Shown in pieces: positions 7,919 through 16,408 of a DNA stretch of 64,000 nucleotides (the first letter of the stretch is position 1; every line of letters begins with the position of its first letter). Location of the stretch: assembly GCA_022828085.1 (NCBI GenBank), contig JAJEIY010000049.1, positions 124,001 to 188,000 of the forward strand. The letters are read 5' to 3'. The notes beneath the pieces are model-generated. The model saw only the letters and a list, made by a program, of their open reading frames with translations, was not told where the DNA came from and ran no database searches. This DNA comes from Acidobacteriota bacterium. GTDB taxonomy: Bacteria > Acidobacteriota > Vicinamibacteria > Marinacidobacterales > Marinacidobacteraceae. A program made the translations under genes and the position numbers.

Positions 7919-8575
7919 ATGAATCACAGCCACTCCTTCCGCCCGGTCCCGGATTCCCCAATGAAATCGCCACCGAGCCGCCCCGCACTCCAAGGGGCCG
8001 GCAGGCCGTGGGGCGGTTCTGCGCGGCGGCGCGCGCCGGCCGCCGCCGGCTTCACCCTGATCGAGCTTCTGATCGTGATCGCGATCATCGGCGTGATCGC
8101 GGGGATCGCCATTCCCCAGTTGTTGCGCGCGCGTCTGTCCGCGAACGAGGCGCAGGCGATCGGGGACTCCCGCGCGGTGATCGCCGCGCAGCAGACCTAC
8201 GCGGCCTCCAACTGCGGTTTCTTCGCCGATCTGACGAACCTGTGCCGCAACGGCGCCGATTGCGGCGGGTCGATCGGCATTCCCGATTACCCGACCGCCG
8301 CTCCCGAGTTCATCGGCGCCGACCTGGGGCGGAACAGCCCCTACGTGAAATCCGGATACAACCGCACGCTCGCTCCGAACGGGACGCCGACCGCGGTGCC
8401 GCCTCACTGCGATCCCGACAGTCTGCTCGACTACTGCTACCACTCGGAGCCGGCGGACGTGGGACGCACCGGAGTGCGGTCGTTTTCGGCCACCAGCGCC
8501 GGAGCCATCTACAACGACCCCTCCGGAACGCCGATCGCCTGCCCGGTGCCTGCGGCAACCGCTTTTCTCGAGTAG
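7919..8575 (+). CDS. pilA: Major type IV pilin (prepilin)
   Basis: A strong ribosome site AAGGAGG (7902-7908) precedes ATG 7919 by 10 bases. The 218-residue product has the prepilin signature AAAG/FTLIELL, with cleavage after Gly44 and the conserved Glu five residues on, then the hydrophobic spine IVIAIIGVIAGIAIP. After cleavage the pilin has about 174 residues, with Cys residues in SNCGFF, NLCRNGADC, HCDP, DYCYH and IACP, suggesting disulphides in the head. The 44-residue leader is much longer than the usual 6-25; an internal ATG at codon 15 would shorten it to 30. The strong ribosome site and cluster position make it the likely major subunit. Confidence 0.9.
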   Translation: MNHSHSFRPVPDSPMKSPPSRPALQGAGRPWGGSARRRAPAAAGFTLIELLIVIAIIGVIAGIAIPQLLRARLSANEAQAIGDSRAVIAAQQTYAASNCGFFADLTNLCRNGADCGGSIGIPDYPTAAPEFIGADLGRNSPYVKSGYNRTLAPNGTPTAVPPHCDPDSLLDYCYHSEPADVGRTGVRSFSATSAGAIYNDPSGTPIACPVPAATAFLE

Positions 8576-8593
8576 AAGACAGGCCGAGCCCGC

Positions 8594-9367
8594 TTGGAAA
8601 TCCGCGCCCGCCAGCTGAGCGCTTCCTATCCGGCGCCCGGACGTTTCGGGCTGGCGCTTCGGCGCCGGACGGTCGTCCGGGAGGTCAGCTTCGCGGTCGC
8701 GGCGGGTGAGGTGGTGGCGCTGGCCGGGAAGAACGGCTCGGGAAAAACCACCACGTTGCGCCTCTTGGCCGGCCTCCTTCCCGCCGACCGAGGCGACGCC
8801 CTGCTGGGGGAGGTGGAGGCCACCCGCAGCGACGCGCGCCGGGGTCTGGGATACCTGGGGGAAGAAGACGAGTTTCCGGCGGGTCTGAAGGTACGGGATG
8901 TCCTGCGCTACGCCGCGGTGCTTACCGGGTATCGCGGCCCGGAAGCTCGTCGCGAGGCGGAGCGAACGGCGGGGGCGGTCGGATTGGCGGAGTGGTTGAA
9001 CCGGCCCGCCGCCGGGGCTTCGCGGGGTGTCCGGCGGCGGGTCTCGCTGGCGCAGGCGCTGCTCGGCGAACCCCGGGCGCTCGTCCTGGACGAACCGCTC
9101 ACCGGGCTCGACCCGGAGGCCCGCGCCAGGTCCCTGGCGGCCATTCGCGCCGCGGCCCGGGGCGGAGCTGCCGTCATCCTCAGCCTTCACGAGGCCGCCG
9201 CGATCGAGTCGGTCGCGGACCGGCTGATCGTTCTCGCAGATGGAGCCGTCGCCGCCGCCGGGCCGGTGGCGGACTTCGTGGCGAAGGCCGGGAGGGACAA
9301 GTCCGCCGGCGGGGGCGGCGGCTGGCTGGCGGCGGCGCTGAACGGCGCGAGCCCGGCGACTCCGTAA
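8594..9367 (+). CDS. ABC transporter ATP-binding protein of the pilus cluster (PilH-like)
   Basis: This 257-residue ATPase has Walker A GKNGSGKT (45-52), Walker B ALVLDEPLTGLD and the switch His in ILSLHEAA. The signature motif is degenerate: ASRGVRRRVSLAQALL in place of LSGGQ. A TTG start at 8594 sits 18 bases after the pilin stop; no better start is visible. The permease follows 6 bases later. In Myxococcus xanthus an ABC ATPase/permease pair (pilH, pilI) between pilA and pilD is required for piliation, so a role in pilus assembly is likely; the cargo is unknown. Confidence 0.85.
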   Translation: MEIRARQLSASYPAPGRFGLALRRRTVVREVSFAVAAGEVVALAGKNGSGKTTTLRLLAGLLPADRGDALLGEVEATRSDARRGLGYLGEEDEFPAGLKVRDVLRYAAVLTGYRGPEARREAERTAGAVGLAEWLNRPAAGASRGVRRRVSLAQALLGEPRALVLDEPLTGLDPEARARSLAAIRAAARGGAAVILSLHEAAAIESVADRLIVLADGAVAAAGPVADFVAKAGRDKSAGGGGGWLAAALNGASPATP

Positions 9368-9373
9368 CCACCG

Positions 9374-10138
9374 GTGCCGATCGCTCCACTCACGGCCACC
9401 GCCGCCGTCGCTCTGCGCGGGTTCGTCGCCGAGCGGAGCCTGTTGGCCGCGCTGGCGCTGGTTCTCGCGTGTTTCGGAGCCGGGGTGCTCCTGAGCGACG
9501 CGTCGCTTGGCCCGGGGGGCCGTTTCGAGACCAACGTCGCCTGGGTGCTCGCCGAAGTGCTCGGCTGGTCGTTGGCCCTCACCCACGGAGCGGGCCTCGT
9601 CGGCAGCCGGGGGGTTCTGGGCGCCTTCGCGCTGGCGAGGCCGGTTTCCGCCGGGCTCCTGCTCGGCGGGCGCTTCCTGGGCCTCGCCGCGGGCCTCCTC
9701 CTCTACGTGGCGGCGGTGGGGGCGACGCTCTCGGCGTGGCTCCTCGTCGCGCACGGCGGGGCGGCGGCGGGGGTGCTCGGCATCGGTTGGCTGCTATGGC
9801 TGCGGCTCCTCGTGATCCTCGCCGTGTCCACGCTGTTCCTGGCGCTGGTCCGTCCCGCGGTAGCCCTCGTGCTCGCCGCGCTCTTTTCGGTCGCCGGTTG
9901 GCTGGCGGCGAGCTTTCCCGCGGCGGGCCCCGGCGCCCTGGAGCCGGTGGCGCGGCTCGCGACGTTCGTCCTGCCGGACCTGCGGGCGCTCGATACGCCG
10001 ATGGCGGGTTTCCCGGACGTGGGGCTGGCGCTCGCGCGCCCGACCGTCTATGCGATGACGTACGCGGCGGCCATGCTTGCCGCTGCGATCGCCGTGTTCC
10101 CGTGGCGCGCCCGCCAGCCCGCCGCGCCGGCATCCTGA
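9374..10138 (+). CDS. ABC transporter permease of the pilus cluster (PilI-like)
   Basis: This 254-residue protein is almost entirely membrane-embedded, with about six hydrophobic segments (for example LLAALALVLACFGAGVLL, LLLYVAAVGATLSAWLLV and ALVLAALFSVAGWLAASF). No conserved permease motif can be named with certainty; the call rests on position directly after the ATPase with a 6-base gap, on size and on topology. It starts with GTG 9374. It resembles the ABC-2 class of single-domain permeases. Composition is extremely rich in Ala, Leu and Gly. Confidence 0.72.
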   Translation: MPIAPLTATAAVALRGFVAERSLLAALALVLACFGAGVLLSDASLGPGGRFETNVAWVLAEVLGWSLALTHGAGLVGSRGVLGAFALARPVSAGLLLGGRFLGLAAGLLLYVAAVGATLSAWLLVAHGGAAAGVLGIGWLLWLRLLVILAVSTLFLALVRPAVALVLAALFSVAGWLAASFPAAGPGALEPVARLATFVLPDLRALDTPMAGFPDVGLALARPTVYAMTYAAAMLAAAIAVFPWRARQPAAPAS

Positions 10139-10146
10139 GGCGACGG

Positions 10147-11046
10147 ATGCAGGGACCTCGTCGGGCCGGCATCCGCGGCGCCGGCGCCGGCCGTCTCGCC
10201 AGCGCCGGACTGTCGCTCCTGTGTCTCGGGATGGCTGCCCGGATCGCGCCCGCGGCGCGGCCGGGACCGGAACTCGCCGCCCGGCCTCCCGGCGCGCGCC
10301 TCAGCGACGCCGGGATCTCGGCGCTCCCGACCGGGGTTCGGCGCGTCCTGGCCGACACCTCGTGGTTGCTCGCTGTCCAGTACTACGGGAACCGGCGGCT
10401 TGCCGGATTGCCCGGGTTCCCGAATCTGGGCGCCCTGATCGAGCAGGCGCTGCGTTTCGATCCGGGTCTCCGTCCCGCGGCGCTCGTGGGGCCGCTGCTG
10501 CTCGCGGAGCCCTCCCCGCTGGGCGCGGGGGAACCCGGGCGCGCCGACGCGATCCTCGCCGACTGGGTGCGCCGGCGCCCCGGGGACTACGACGCCGCGC
10601 TGGTCCGCAGCCTGCTGCACACCTGGCATCTCCAGGACCCGGAAACGGGCGCGGCCCTGCTGGAGGCAGCCAGCGCCCGTGACGACGCGCCGCCCTGGTT
10701 GCTGGCCGTGGCGGCGCGGTCGCTGGCGGGCGTCGGCGCCCGCGCCACGGCCCGGAATCTCTGGCGCGTCCTGCTGGAACGGGCGGACGACGGGCGCACG
10801 CGCTCGAACGCCCGTACGCATCTGCTTCAACTCGATGCGCTCGACCGATTGGACGAACTCGACTCCACGGTGCGCGTTTACGAACGGCGGTCGGGACATC
10901 CTCCCCGGGGCTGGGAGGATCTCGTCAACGCCGGGTTGCTGGCGGCCCGACCGGTCGATCCGGCCGGAGTGCCGTTCGTTCTCGGCCGGGCCGGCGTTCC
11001 CGGAATCGCCCCCGAGTCGCCGCTGGCCGGCTATCCGCGCCGCTGA
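10147..11046 (+). CDS. Pilus-cluster protein of unknown function, helical-repeat-like
   Basis: I do not recognise a named family. The 299-residue product has an N-terminal hydrophobic stretch (AGLSLLCLGMAARIAPAA) that could be a signal or anchor. After it comes an Ala/Leu-rich helical region with LLHTWHLQDPETGAALLEAA and ARATARNLWRVLLERADD, the spacing expected of TPR-like repeats. The C-terminus contains GHPPRGWEDLVNAGLL, a phrase often found in proteins where a tetratricopeptide region ends in a small folded cap. It lies between the ABC permease (8-base gap) and pilD (6-base gap), the place where one would look for a third component like M. xanthus PilG; homology to PilG is not shown. Confidence 0.6.
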   Translation: MQGPRRAGIRGAGAGRLASAGLSLLCLGMAARIAPAARPGPELAARPPGARLSDAGISALPTGVRRVLADTSWLLAVQYYGNRRLAGLPGFPNLGALIEQALRFDPGLRPAALVGPLLLAEPSPLGAGEPGRADAILADWVRRRPGDYDAALVRSLLHTWHLQDPETGAALLEAASARDDAPPWLLAVAARSLAGVGARATARNLWRVLLERADDGRTRSNARTHLLQLDALDRLDELDSTVRVYERRSGHPPRGWEDLVNAGLLAARPVDPAGVPFVLGRAGVPGIAPESPLAGYPRR

Positions 11047-11052
11047 CCGCCG

Positions 11053-11814
11053 GTGGGGCCTGACTCGGGACTCCCCGGGACGTTGATCCAGCCCGCGCTG
11101 TTCCTGGTCGGACTTGCGGTCGGGAGCTTTCTGAACGTCCTGATCCATCGTCTCCCCATCGGCGAGTCGATCGTCTTTCCGGGCTCCCGATGCCCCGCGT
11201 GCGCGGCGTCCATTCGCCTGCGGGACAACCTGCCGGTGATCTCCTGGATCCGGCTCGGCGGCCGCTGCCGCGATTGCCGGGCCCGGATCCCGGTCCGCTA
11301 TCCGCTGGTCGAAGCGCTGACCGGCGGGATCTTCGCGTGGGCGCCGGAAGGAGGGGATCCCGCGCTCGTCGTCTCCCGGCTGCTCCTGCTGAGCCTGTTG
11401 CTCGCGCTGGCGGTGACGGATTGGGAGCGGATGGTGCTGCCGGACGCTCTCACGCTTCCCGGTGCGGCCCTGGGCCTCCTCCTTTCGGGACCGCGTGCCG
11501 ATCTGGACTTCGTGACCTCGGCCGCCGGCGCCCTGCTCGGGGCCACCCTGCTCTTCGTGCTGCGGGCGCTCTGGCTGCGGTTTCGCGGGGTCGAAGCGGT
11601 TGGCCTCGGCGACGTGAAGTTGCTCCTGCTGATCGGAGCCTTTCTGGGCCCGGCGCCCGCGCTGGGCGCGGTGGCCCTCGCAGCCGCGCTGGGAGTGCTG
11701 GTGGCCGGGCCGCTGCTGCTGCTGGGCAGAATCCGGCGTGACACCCCGTTGCCCTTCGGCACCCTGCTCGCCCTGGGCGCGGGCGCGGTCTTCGTAGTCT
11801 CGACGGGGGGATAG
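11053..11814 (+). CDS. pilD: Prepilin peptidase / N-methyltransferase
   Basis: This is a 253-residue inner-membrane aspartic peptidase that cuts the leader of PilA and the minor pilins and methylates the new N-terminus. The zinc-type tetracysteine CPAC (47-50) and CRDC (72-75) sits in the cytoplasmic loop with the LPVISW segment between the pairs. The two catalytic Asp are D123 in VTDWERMVLPD and D187 in GLGDVKL. About seven hydrophobic segments are present. GTG 11053 is the start. It serves the four prepilin-like proteins encoded in this cluster. Confidence 0.94.
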   Translation: MGPDSGLPGTLIQPALFLVGLAVGSFLNVLIHRLPIGESIVFPGSRCPACAASIRLRDNLPVISWIRLGGRCRDCRARIPVRYPLVEALTGGIFAWAPEGGDPALVVSRLLLLSLLLALAVTDWERMVLPDALTLPGAALGLLLSGPRADLDFVTSAAGALLGATLLFVLRALWLRFRGVEAVGLGDVKLLLLIGAFLGPAPALGAVALAAALGVLVAGPLLLLGRIRRDTPLPFGTLLALGAGAVFVVSTGG

Positions 11815-11913
11815 CCCGCCGGGGCGGCGACGGGCAGCCCCGCGAAGTGCAGCTTCGCTTCGACTTTTCCACATTTGGCTCCGAAGTGGGAAAAAATCGA
11901 CGCGATTTGCGTC

Positions 11914-11936
11914 TGTCCTTGTGTAGGGCAAGGACA
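11914..11936 (+). promoter_or_regulatory. Hairpin that hides the PilV ribosome site
   Basis: TGTCCTTG (11914-11921) and CAAGGACA (11929-11936) form a perfect 8-bp stem with a 7-base loop. The right arm contains the only Shine-Dalgarno-like AAGGA and ends in the A of the start codon. Translation of the minor pilin gene would be blocked while the stem is closed. A second short hairpin (GCGAAG/CTTCGC) lies about 70 bases upstream. Confidence 0.45.
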
Positions 11937-12445
11937 TGCACCCACAGGCCGCACACCGACCCGCCGAGCGCAAGCCGGTCGAGGGCGGGTTCTCGCTCGT
12001 CGAGACGCTCTTCGCCGTCCTGCTGCTCGTCGTGGCCGCCGGCGGGCTGGTGCGCGCGCTGTCCCAGGCGTCCCAGGCCCGCCAGGCTGCCGCCGATACC
12101 GATCTCGCGACCCGAATCGCCGCGGCGCGGATGGAGGAATTGCTGGCGGCCCCCTTCTGGCGTGGATGGCCGTGGCCGGGCTATCACGCCGCGGTCGCCC
12201 CCGGCGGCGCCGTGGAAATCGAAGGCGCCGGCGCGCCCGGATACTTCGCCTACTTCGGCGAGGACGGGGAGCCGGCCGACCGTCGCTCCGCACGCTACGA
12301 AGTGCGCTGGCGGATCCGGGAACTCGCCCCCCGCGGTGGAGACCGGCTCGCCGGTCTTCGCCTCGAGGTCGTGGCGATGCCGGTCTCCGGCGGCCGCGGT
12401 TCCGTCGTCCGGCTGGACTCGGTCCGGGTGGCAAACCGTGAATAG
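11936..12445 (+). CDS. Minor pilin, PilV/GspI-like
   Basis: This 169-residue prepilin-like protein carries the type III leader junction EGG/FSLVETLFAVLLLVVAAGG, where Glu+5 is present, followed by a helical spine (LSQASQARQAAADTDLATRIAAARMEELLAAP) as in PilV/GspI. The leader is about 22 residues. It overlaps the next gene by 8 bases, so the two are probably co-translated. Minor pilins of this group prime pilus assembly with PilW, PilX and PilY1, all encoded next to it. The ATG at 11936 touches a hairpin that covers the ribosome site. Confidence 0.82.
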   Translation: MHPQAAHRPAERKPVEGGFSLVETLFAVLLLVVAAGGLVRALSQASQARQAAADTDLATRIAAARMEELLAAPFWRGWPWPGYHAAVAPGGAVEIEGAGAPGYFAYFGEDGEPADRRSARYEVRWRIRELAPRGGDRLAGLRLEVVAMPVSGGRGSVVRLDSVRVANRE

Positions 12446-13235
12446 GGCCGGACCGCCGCCGCTGGGGGCTCCGAAGGGCTCAGCGGAGCGGGGAATGGCG
12501 CTCGTCCTGGCGCTCCTGCTGGTGCTGGCCCTTGCCGGTATCGGGGCGGTCGTGCTGGTCTCGGTGGGATCGGACGGCGCGACCGCGCGAAACCAGGCCT
12601 GGACGGCGCGGGCGGCGGCCCGGGCCGAGGCCGGGCTCGAACTGGCGAAGGCCGTGCTTGCCGCCCACGTTGAGGAGCACGGCAGCTTCGAAAGGGCCCT
12701 CCCCCCGGTTCGCCCCTCGATCAGGGCCCGCGAGGCGGATCCGTGGGGCAGGGCCCTTCCTCAAGACGGTGCCGCCTGCGGCGATCCGGGCGCGCCGGGC
12801 TGCCGCGACTACGAGGTGTTCCGCGACGAACCGATGGCGGGCAGGAACGCCCGAGTCTATGTGGGCCGCGTGTTGCGCGACCTCGCGGGGCGCCCGCTGC
12901 TGTTCGATCCGCGCGCTCCGGCGGCCGGTTGGGCGCCGGATCTCGATGGAGACGGGATCCCGGACGTCGCCGGGGTGACCGTCTGGATTCGCCGGCCGGT
13001 GGTGGGCGCCCGCGACGCCGGGGCCCCGCACGACCGGGCCGTGCTCACGGCCGAAGCGCGCCATCCGCCCCCCCGAACGCCGCGGGACCCGCACGCGGTC
13101 AGCCGGCTCGAACTGACCCTGCGGCTCGCGCCGCGTCCATCGGAGCCTGAAGCGGCAGACCTCGACTACAGCGATGGCCTGACGACCTGGGTCAGGCCAC
13201 GGCTTCCGGCCGGGGACCGCGGAGAGTCGCGATGA
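12438..13235 (+). CDS. PilX-like minor pilus assembly protein
   Basis: This 265-residue product, starting at GTG 12438, overlaps the end of the PilV-like gene. The N-terminal RGMALVLALLLVLALAGIGAVVLV and the downstream helix TARAAARAEAGLELAKAVL match PilX/GspK-type proteins, which lack the normal Glu+5. A mid-region DLDGDGIPD resembles a calcium-binding loop. The remainder is a variable secreted head. It precedes pilY1 by 34 bases. Assignment rests on N-terminal architecture and on the PilV-PilX-PilY1-PilW gene order. Confidence 0.74.
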   Translation: MNRAGPPPLGAPKGSAERGMALVLALLLVLALAGIGAVVLVSVGSDGATARNQAWTARAAARAEAGLELAKAVLAAHVEEHGSFERALPPVRPSIRAREADPWGRALPQDGAACGDPGAPGCRDYEVFRDEPMAGRNARVYVGRVLRDLAGRPLLFDPRAPAAGWAPDLDGDGIPDVAGVTVWIRRPVVGARDAGAPHDRAVLTAEARHPPPRTPRDPHAVSRLELTLRLAPRPSEPEAADLDYSDGLTTWVRPRLPAGDRGESR

Positions 13236-13269
13236 GAGAACGCGCGAGCGTGCTGAAAGGAGAAAACGC

Positions 13270-16200
13270 ATGAAACGGTTCGACGGCCGTCCACACGTTT
13301 GTCCGTGCCTGACGCGGGCGGTGCTGTTCGCCGCCGTCGCGGCGGCCAGCGTCCTGCCGCGTTCGGCGGCGGGCGGAGTCCAGGACTTCCGTGACGAGGA
13401 CCGGGACCCTCTCGGGATCGTACGCACCACGACTCGGCCCCGGGTCTGGATCCTGTTCGACACTTCGGAGTCCATGGGCGCCGCGATGGGGAGCCGGAGC
13501 CGGTTCGTGGTCGCCCAGGACGTGGTCCGGTCGGTGGCCGGGAATCTGGAGTCCGCGTCGGGCGAACCCCTTGTGCACTGGCGACTCGCGGCCTTCCAGC
13601 AGGTTCGGTTCCTGGAGGATCTGAGTTCCCGCAGGGCCGTCTGTCAAGACCCCACCATGGGAGCCGGGCTCCCCCACGGTTCGCCGGGAGTGCCGGCGAC
13701 ATCGGTCCGCTGCGGGAGCGTCCGGATTCTCAGCAACCCGTCCGGCTGCGAGGCGGAGCGGGGACGGACCGCCCTGCTGCGGGAGCTTCCACAAAGCGTC
13801 AACATCGACCGCACCCCGAACGGGATCGCTCTCTACCAGCTCGCCAGCCACATCCGGGCGAACGCCACGGACGATCTGGAGCCCGGCCAGCAGAACGTGA
13901 TCGTGTTGATCACCGACGGCCTCGACACCTGTGAGTGCGTCTACCACGCCTGGCTCGACTTCAACGACGGGTCGGCCGGACGGGCGCCCCCGGGTGGGGT
14001 ATGGCTCCGCACGAGCCACACCAGTCCGGACGTGGTGGTTCGGGAGGCGCCGTCTCCGCCGGCGTACGCCGCCTGGAATGCCGGGCTCAAGGCGAAGGCG
14101 GCGTATCTGGCGCTCAACGGCGGCGATCCGGATGCGGGCCTGGGGGACATCCACGTGGTCGGCGTCGCGATGACGGACGAAGCGGCGCGGGGCCACACGA
14201 ACCACCTGGCGTGGATGGCCTCGGGCGGCCGGCATCCGGCGATCCACGCCGACCAGCCCGAGACCCTCCGGCAAGCGCTCAACCAGGTTCTCGACGAGAT
14301 CACCCTCCCCACGGGGACGGTGAAGCTTGCGGCGCCGCGGCTCGCCACCGTCAAGGAACTGGTCGCCAGTTCTCCGAGTCCCGCGTTCTCCGGGAGCGAC
14401 CCCTCGCTTTCTCCGGATGCCCTGGTGGCTCCGGTGAACGGGCGCGAGGGCCTCGAGGAGGTGATCCGGCGGCGCGCCTCGTACGCGGACAACATCCTCC
14501 TCTCGACGAGTGCGGACCTCCATTCCCTTCGCGGTGGGTTGCAGGCGTTCCCCACGTCAACCGAAGGCGGAGGGAAGCTGGGGCCGCCCGTCTGGGATGC
14601 GGGACGGCAGCTCGCCGAGCGCGATCCGGAGGATCGGCTGGTGCTCTTCAACCGGGCCGGAAGCCGCGCGCTCAGGGTTTTTCGTGTCGGCGAGGTCACC
14701 CCGGAAGACCTCGGCGTCGAGGCGGGGTACCTCGCCGGGTTGGACGGGGCCGGAGCCCGCACCGCCGAGGACGCCGCCCGCATCGTGGTGCGCGTGGTCC
14801 GCGGCGAGACGCTCGAGGTGCATCCCGACACCGGGACGATCTACCGGCCCGACGGGCGTCTCCACTTCACCGGGGGCCGGGGCACCTGGAAACTCCGCGA
14901 GGGCCTGGCCTCTCCGGCCGTGGTCACGCAGCCTCCCCGCCGTCCGGATCGCGTCCTCCGGGAACGGGAGAGCTACGAGCGCTTCTTCTCCGGGCATGTG
15001 AATCGGCGGACCATGGTCTATCTCCCGACCAGCGGCGGGCTGCTCCACGCCTTCGCCGCCGACAGCGGGAAGGAGGTCTTTGCGTACATCCCGGACGACA
15101 TTCTCGGGCCCGCCCCGGATGCCCAGGACGCCGGGGAGCGCGTCTTCCTGCGGGAACTCGCGCTCGCCGGCGTCCGGGACGCGGCCGGCCTCCGCCGTGG
15201 ACTCGTGAGCCGCTTCGCGCTCGCCGGCTCGCCGGTGGTGCGCGATGTCTTCCTGCCGGGAATACGGGAATGGCGCACGCTGCTTGCCTTTGGCCGCTCC
15301 TTCGGCGGGCGGTTCGTGACCACGCTCGACGTGTCGGAGGTGGGAGACGGGTGGGCCGGCGGACATCGCGCCCCGACTCCCTCGGCCGGCGGCTCCGGGC
15401 TGCCGCGCCTGCTCTTCAACATCGGCCATCGTCCGCACGGTCCGGGCGTCTCCCTGTCCGAACTCGGTGAGACGCCGGAACCGCTCCTGGTCGAGGTGCC
15501 GGCCGCCGGGGGAAGCTCCTGGACGATGTTCCTGCCAGCGGGACAGGGGAACCCGGGCGGCGACTCCGGAGAGTGGCTCCTGGCCCTGTCGCCCGAGGAC
15601 GGGCGAGTCCGCCGCCGCTACCGGCTGGAGCGGACCTCCGGCGCACGCATTCAGAAGAACGGCGCCGTCACCCCGGCGGCGCCGTGGCGGCCGGCGTGGT
15701 CGGCGCCCGGAGCCACCGATCTTGTCACCCGGGTGTACCTGGCCGATCTCCACGGCCAGATCCACCGGCTGCGGCTCCCGGAAGCCGGCGCCCGGCAGTG
15801 GAGCGTTGCCCACCGGCTGGGCGGGGAGCATCCGGTCCTCACACCACCGGTGGTCTTCCCGTTCCCGGGACGGACCGAGCCCCATCTGCTCGTCGTGACC
15901 GGTGGTGACCGCCGCGTCCGGGACATGCCCTCCGCGATCGTCCTGCTTCGGGACGAGGGAACGCGTTTCCACGAGGTCTGGAGGAGAACGCTGTCCGACG
16001 GCGAAACCCCCCAGGGACAACCCGTGGTGCTCGTGAACGGTCTGGGGGTCGAGGTGGTGCTCGCCACCCACACGTCCCGGACCGAAGCGCTCTCCTGCGA
16101 TACCACCGCCACCACCGACGGGGTCGCCCGGCTGCGCGCCTTCAACGGCCTGACAGGAGCGGAACTGGCCGGGGTGGTGGCCGAAGGGGCCCCGGTGCGG

Positions 16201-16404
16201 GCGTTCGGTCCGGGACGCGTTCGGGGGATCAGCCTCTCCTCCTCGGGAAATATGGCCCTGAGCGTCACCAGGGTCGGCGGTCAGGCGATCGACACGATCA
16301 TCGGAGACTTCGAGTTCCGGGTGCGGGACAGCGCCCTCGAGGACGTGACCCTCTTCGTCGAGGGGTTCCGCCGTTCTCCCTACTGGATCCGCCCGGAGGG
16401 TTGA
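13270..16404 (+). CDS. pilY1: PilY1-like pilus tip adhesin with VWA domain
   Basis: This secreted protein of 1044 residues is preceded by AAGGAG and ATG 13270. A Sec signal peptide ends near PRSAAG. The N-terminal VWA domain has the MIDAS motif DTSES in RVWILFDTSESMG and the second site VLITDGLDTCEC. The C-terminal half has PilY1 beta-propeller landmarks: YLPTSGGLLHAFAADSGKEV, then FAYIPDDILG, SRFALAGSPVVRD and LLAFGRSFGGRFVTTLDVS, followed by VYLADLHGQIHRL. PilY1 proteins sit at the pilus tip, prime assembly and act in adhesion or surface sensing. No clear EF-hand loop of the DxDxDxxxD type is seen in the propeller. It is co-directional with the minor pilins and only 4 bases from the PilW-like gene. 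Confidence 0.88.
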   Translation: MKRFDGRPHVCPCLTRAVLFAAVAAASVLPRSAAGGVQDFRDEDRDPLGIVRTTTRPRVWILFDTSESMGAAMGSRSRFVVAQDVVRSVAGNLESASGEPLVHWRLAAFQQVRFLEDLSSRRAVCQDPTMGAGLPHGSPGVPATSVRCGSVRILSNPSGCEAERGRTALLRELPQSVNIDRTPNGIALYQLASHIRANATDDLEPGQQNVIVLITDGLDTCECVYHAWLDFNDGSAGRAPPGGVWLRTSHTSPDVVVREAPSPPAYAAWNAGLKAKAAYLALNGGDPDAGLGDIHVVGVAMTDEAARGHTNHLAWMASGGRHPAIHADQPETLRQALNQVLDEITLPTGTVKLAAPRLATVKELVASSPSPAFSGSDPSLSPDALVAPVNGREGLEEVIRRRASYADNILLSTSADLHSLRGGLQAFPTSTEGGGKLGPPVWDAGRQLAERDPEDRLVLFNRAGSRALRVFRVGEVTPEDLGVEAGYLAGLDGAGARTAEDAARIVVRVVRGETLEVHPDTGTIYRPDGRLHFTGGRGTWKLREGLASPAVVTQPPRRPDRVLRERESYERFFSGHVNRRTMVYLPTSGGLLHAFAADSGKEVFAYIPDDILGPAPDAQDAGERVFLRELALAGVRDAAGLRRGLVSRFALAGSPVVRDVFLPGIREWRTLLAFGRSFGGRFVTTLDVSEVGDGWAGGHRAPTPSAGGSGLPRLLFNIGHRPHGPGVSLSELGETPEPLLVEVPAAGGSSWTMFLPAGQGNPGGDSGEWLLALSPEDGRVRRRYRLERTSGARIQKNGAVTPAAPWRPAWSAPGATDLVTRVYLADLHGQIHRLRLPEAGARQWSVAHRLGGEHPVLTPPVVFPFPGRTEPHLLVVTGGDRRVRDMPSAIVLLRDEGTRFHEVWRRTLSDGETPQGQPVVLVNGLGVEVVLATHTSRTEALSCDTTATTDGVARLRAFNGLTGAELAGVVAEGAPVRAFGPGRVRGISLSSSGNMALSVTRVGGQAIDTIIGDFEFRVRDSALEDVTLFVEGFRRSPYWIRPEG

Positions 16405-16408
16405 GACG

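Noticed and set aside
11847..12437. Upstream extension of the PilX-like gene over the PilV-like gene
   Set aside because: The same bases encode the PilV-like prepilin in another frame with a clear cleavage site; GTG 12438 is the sensible start.
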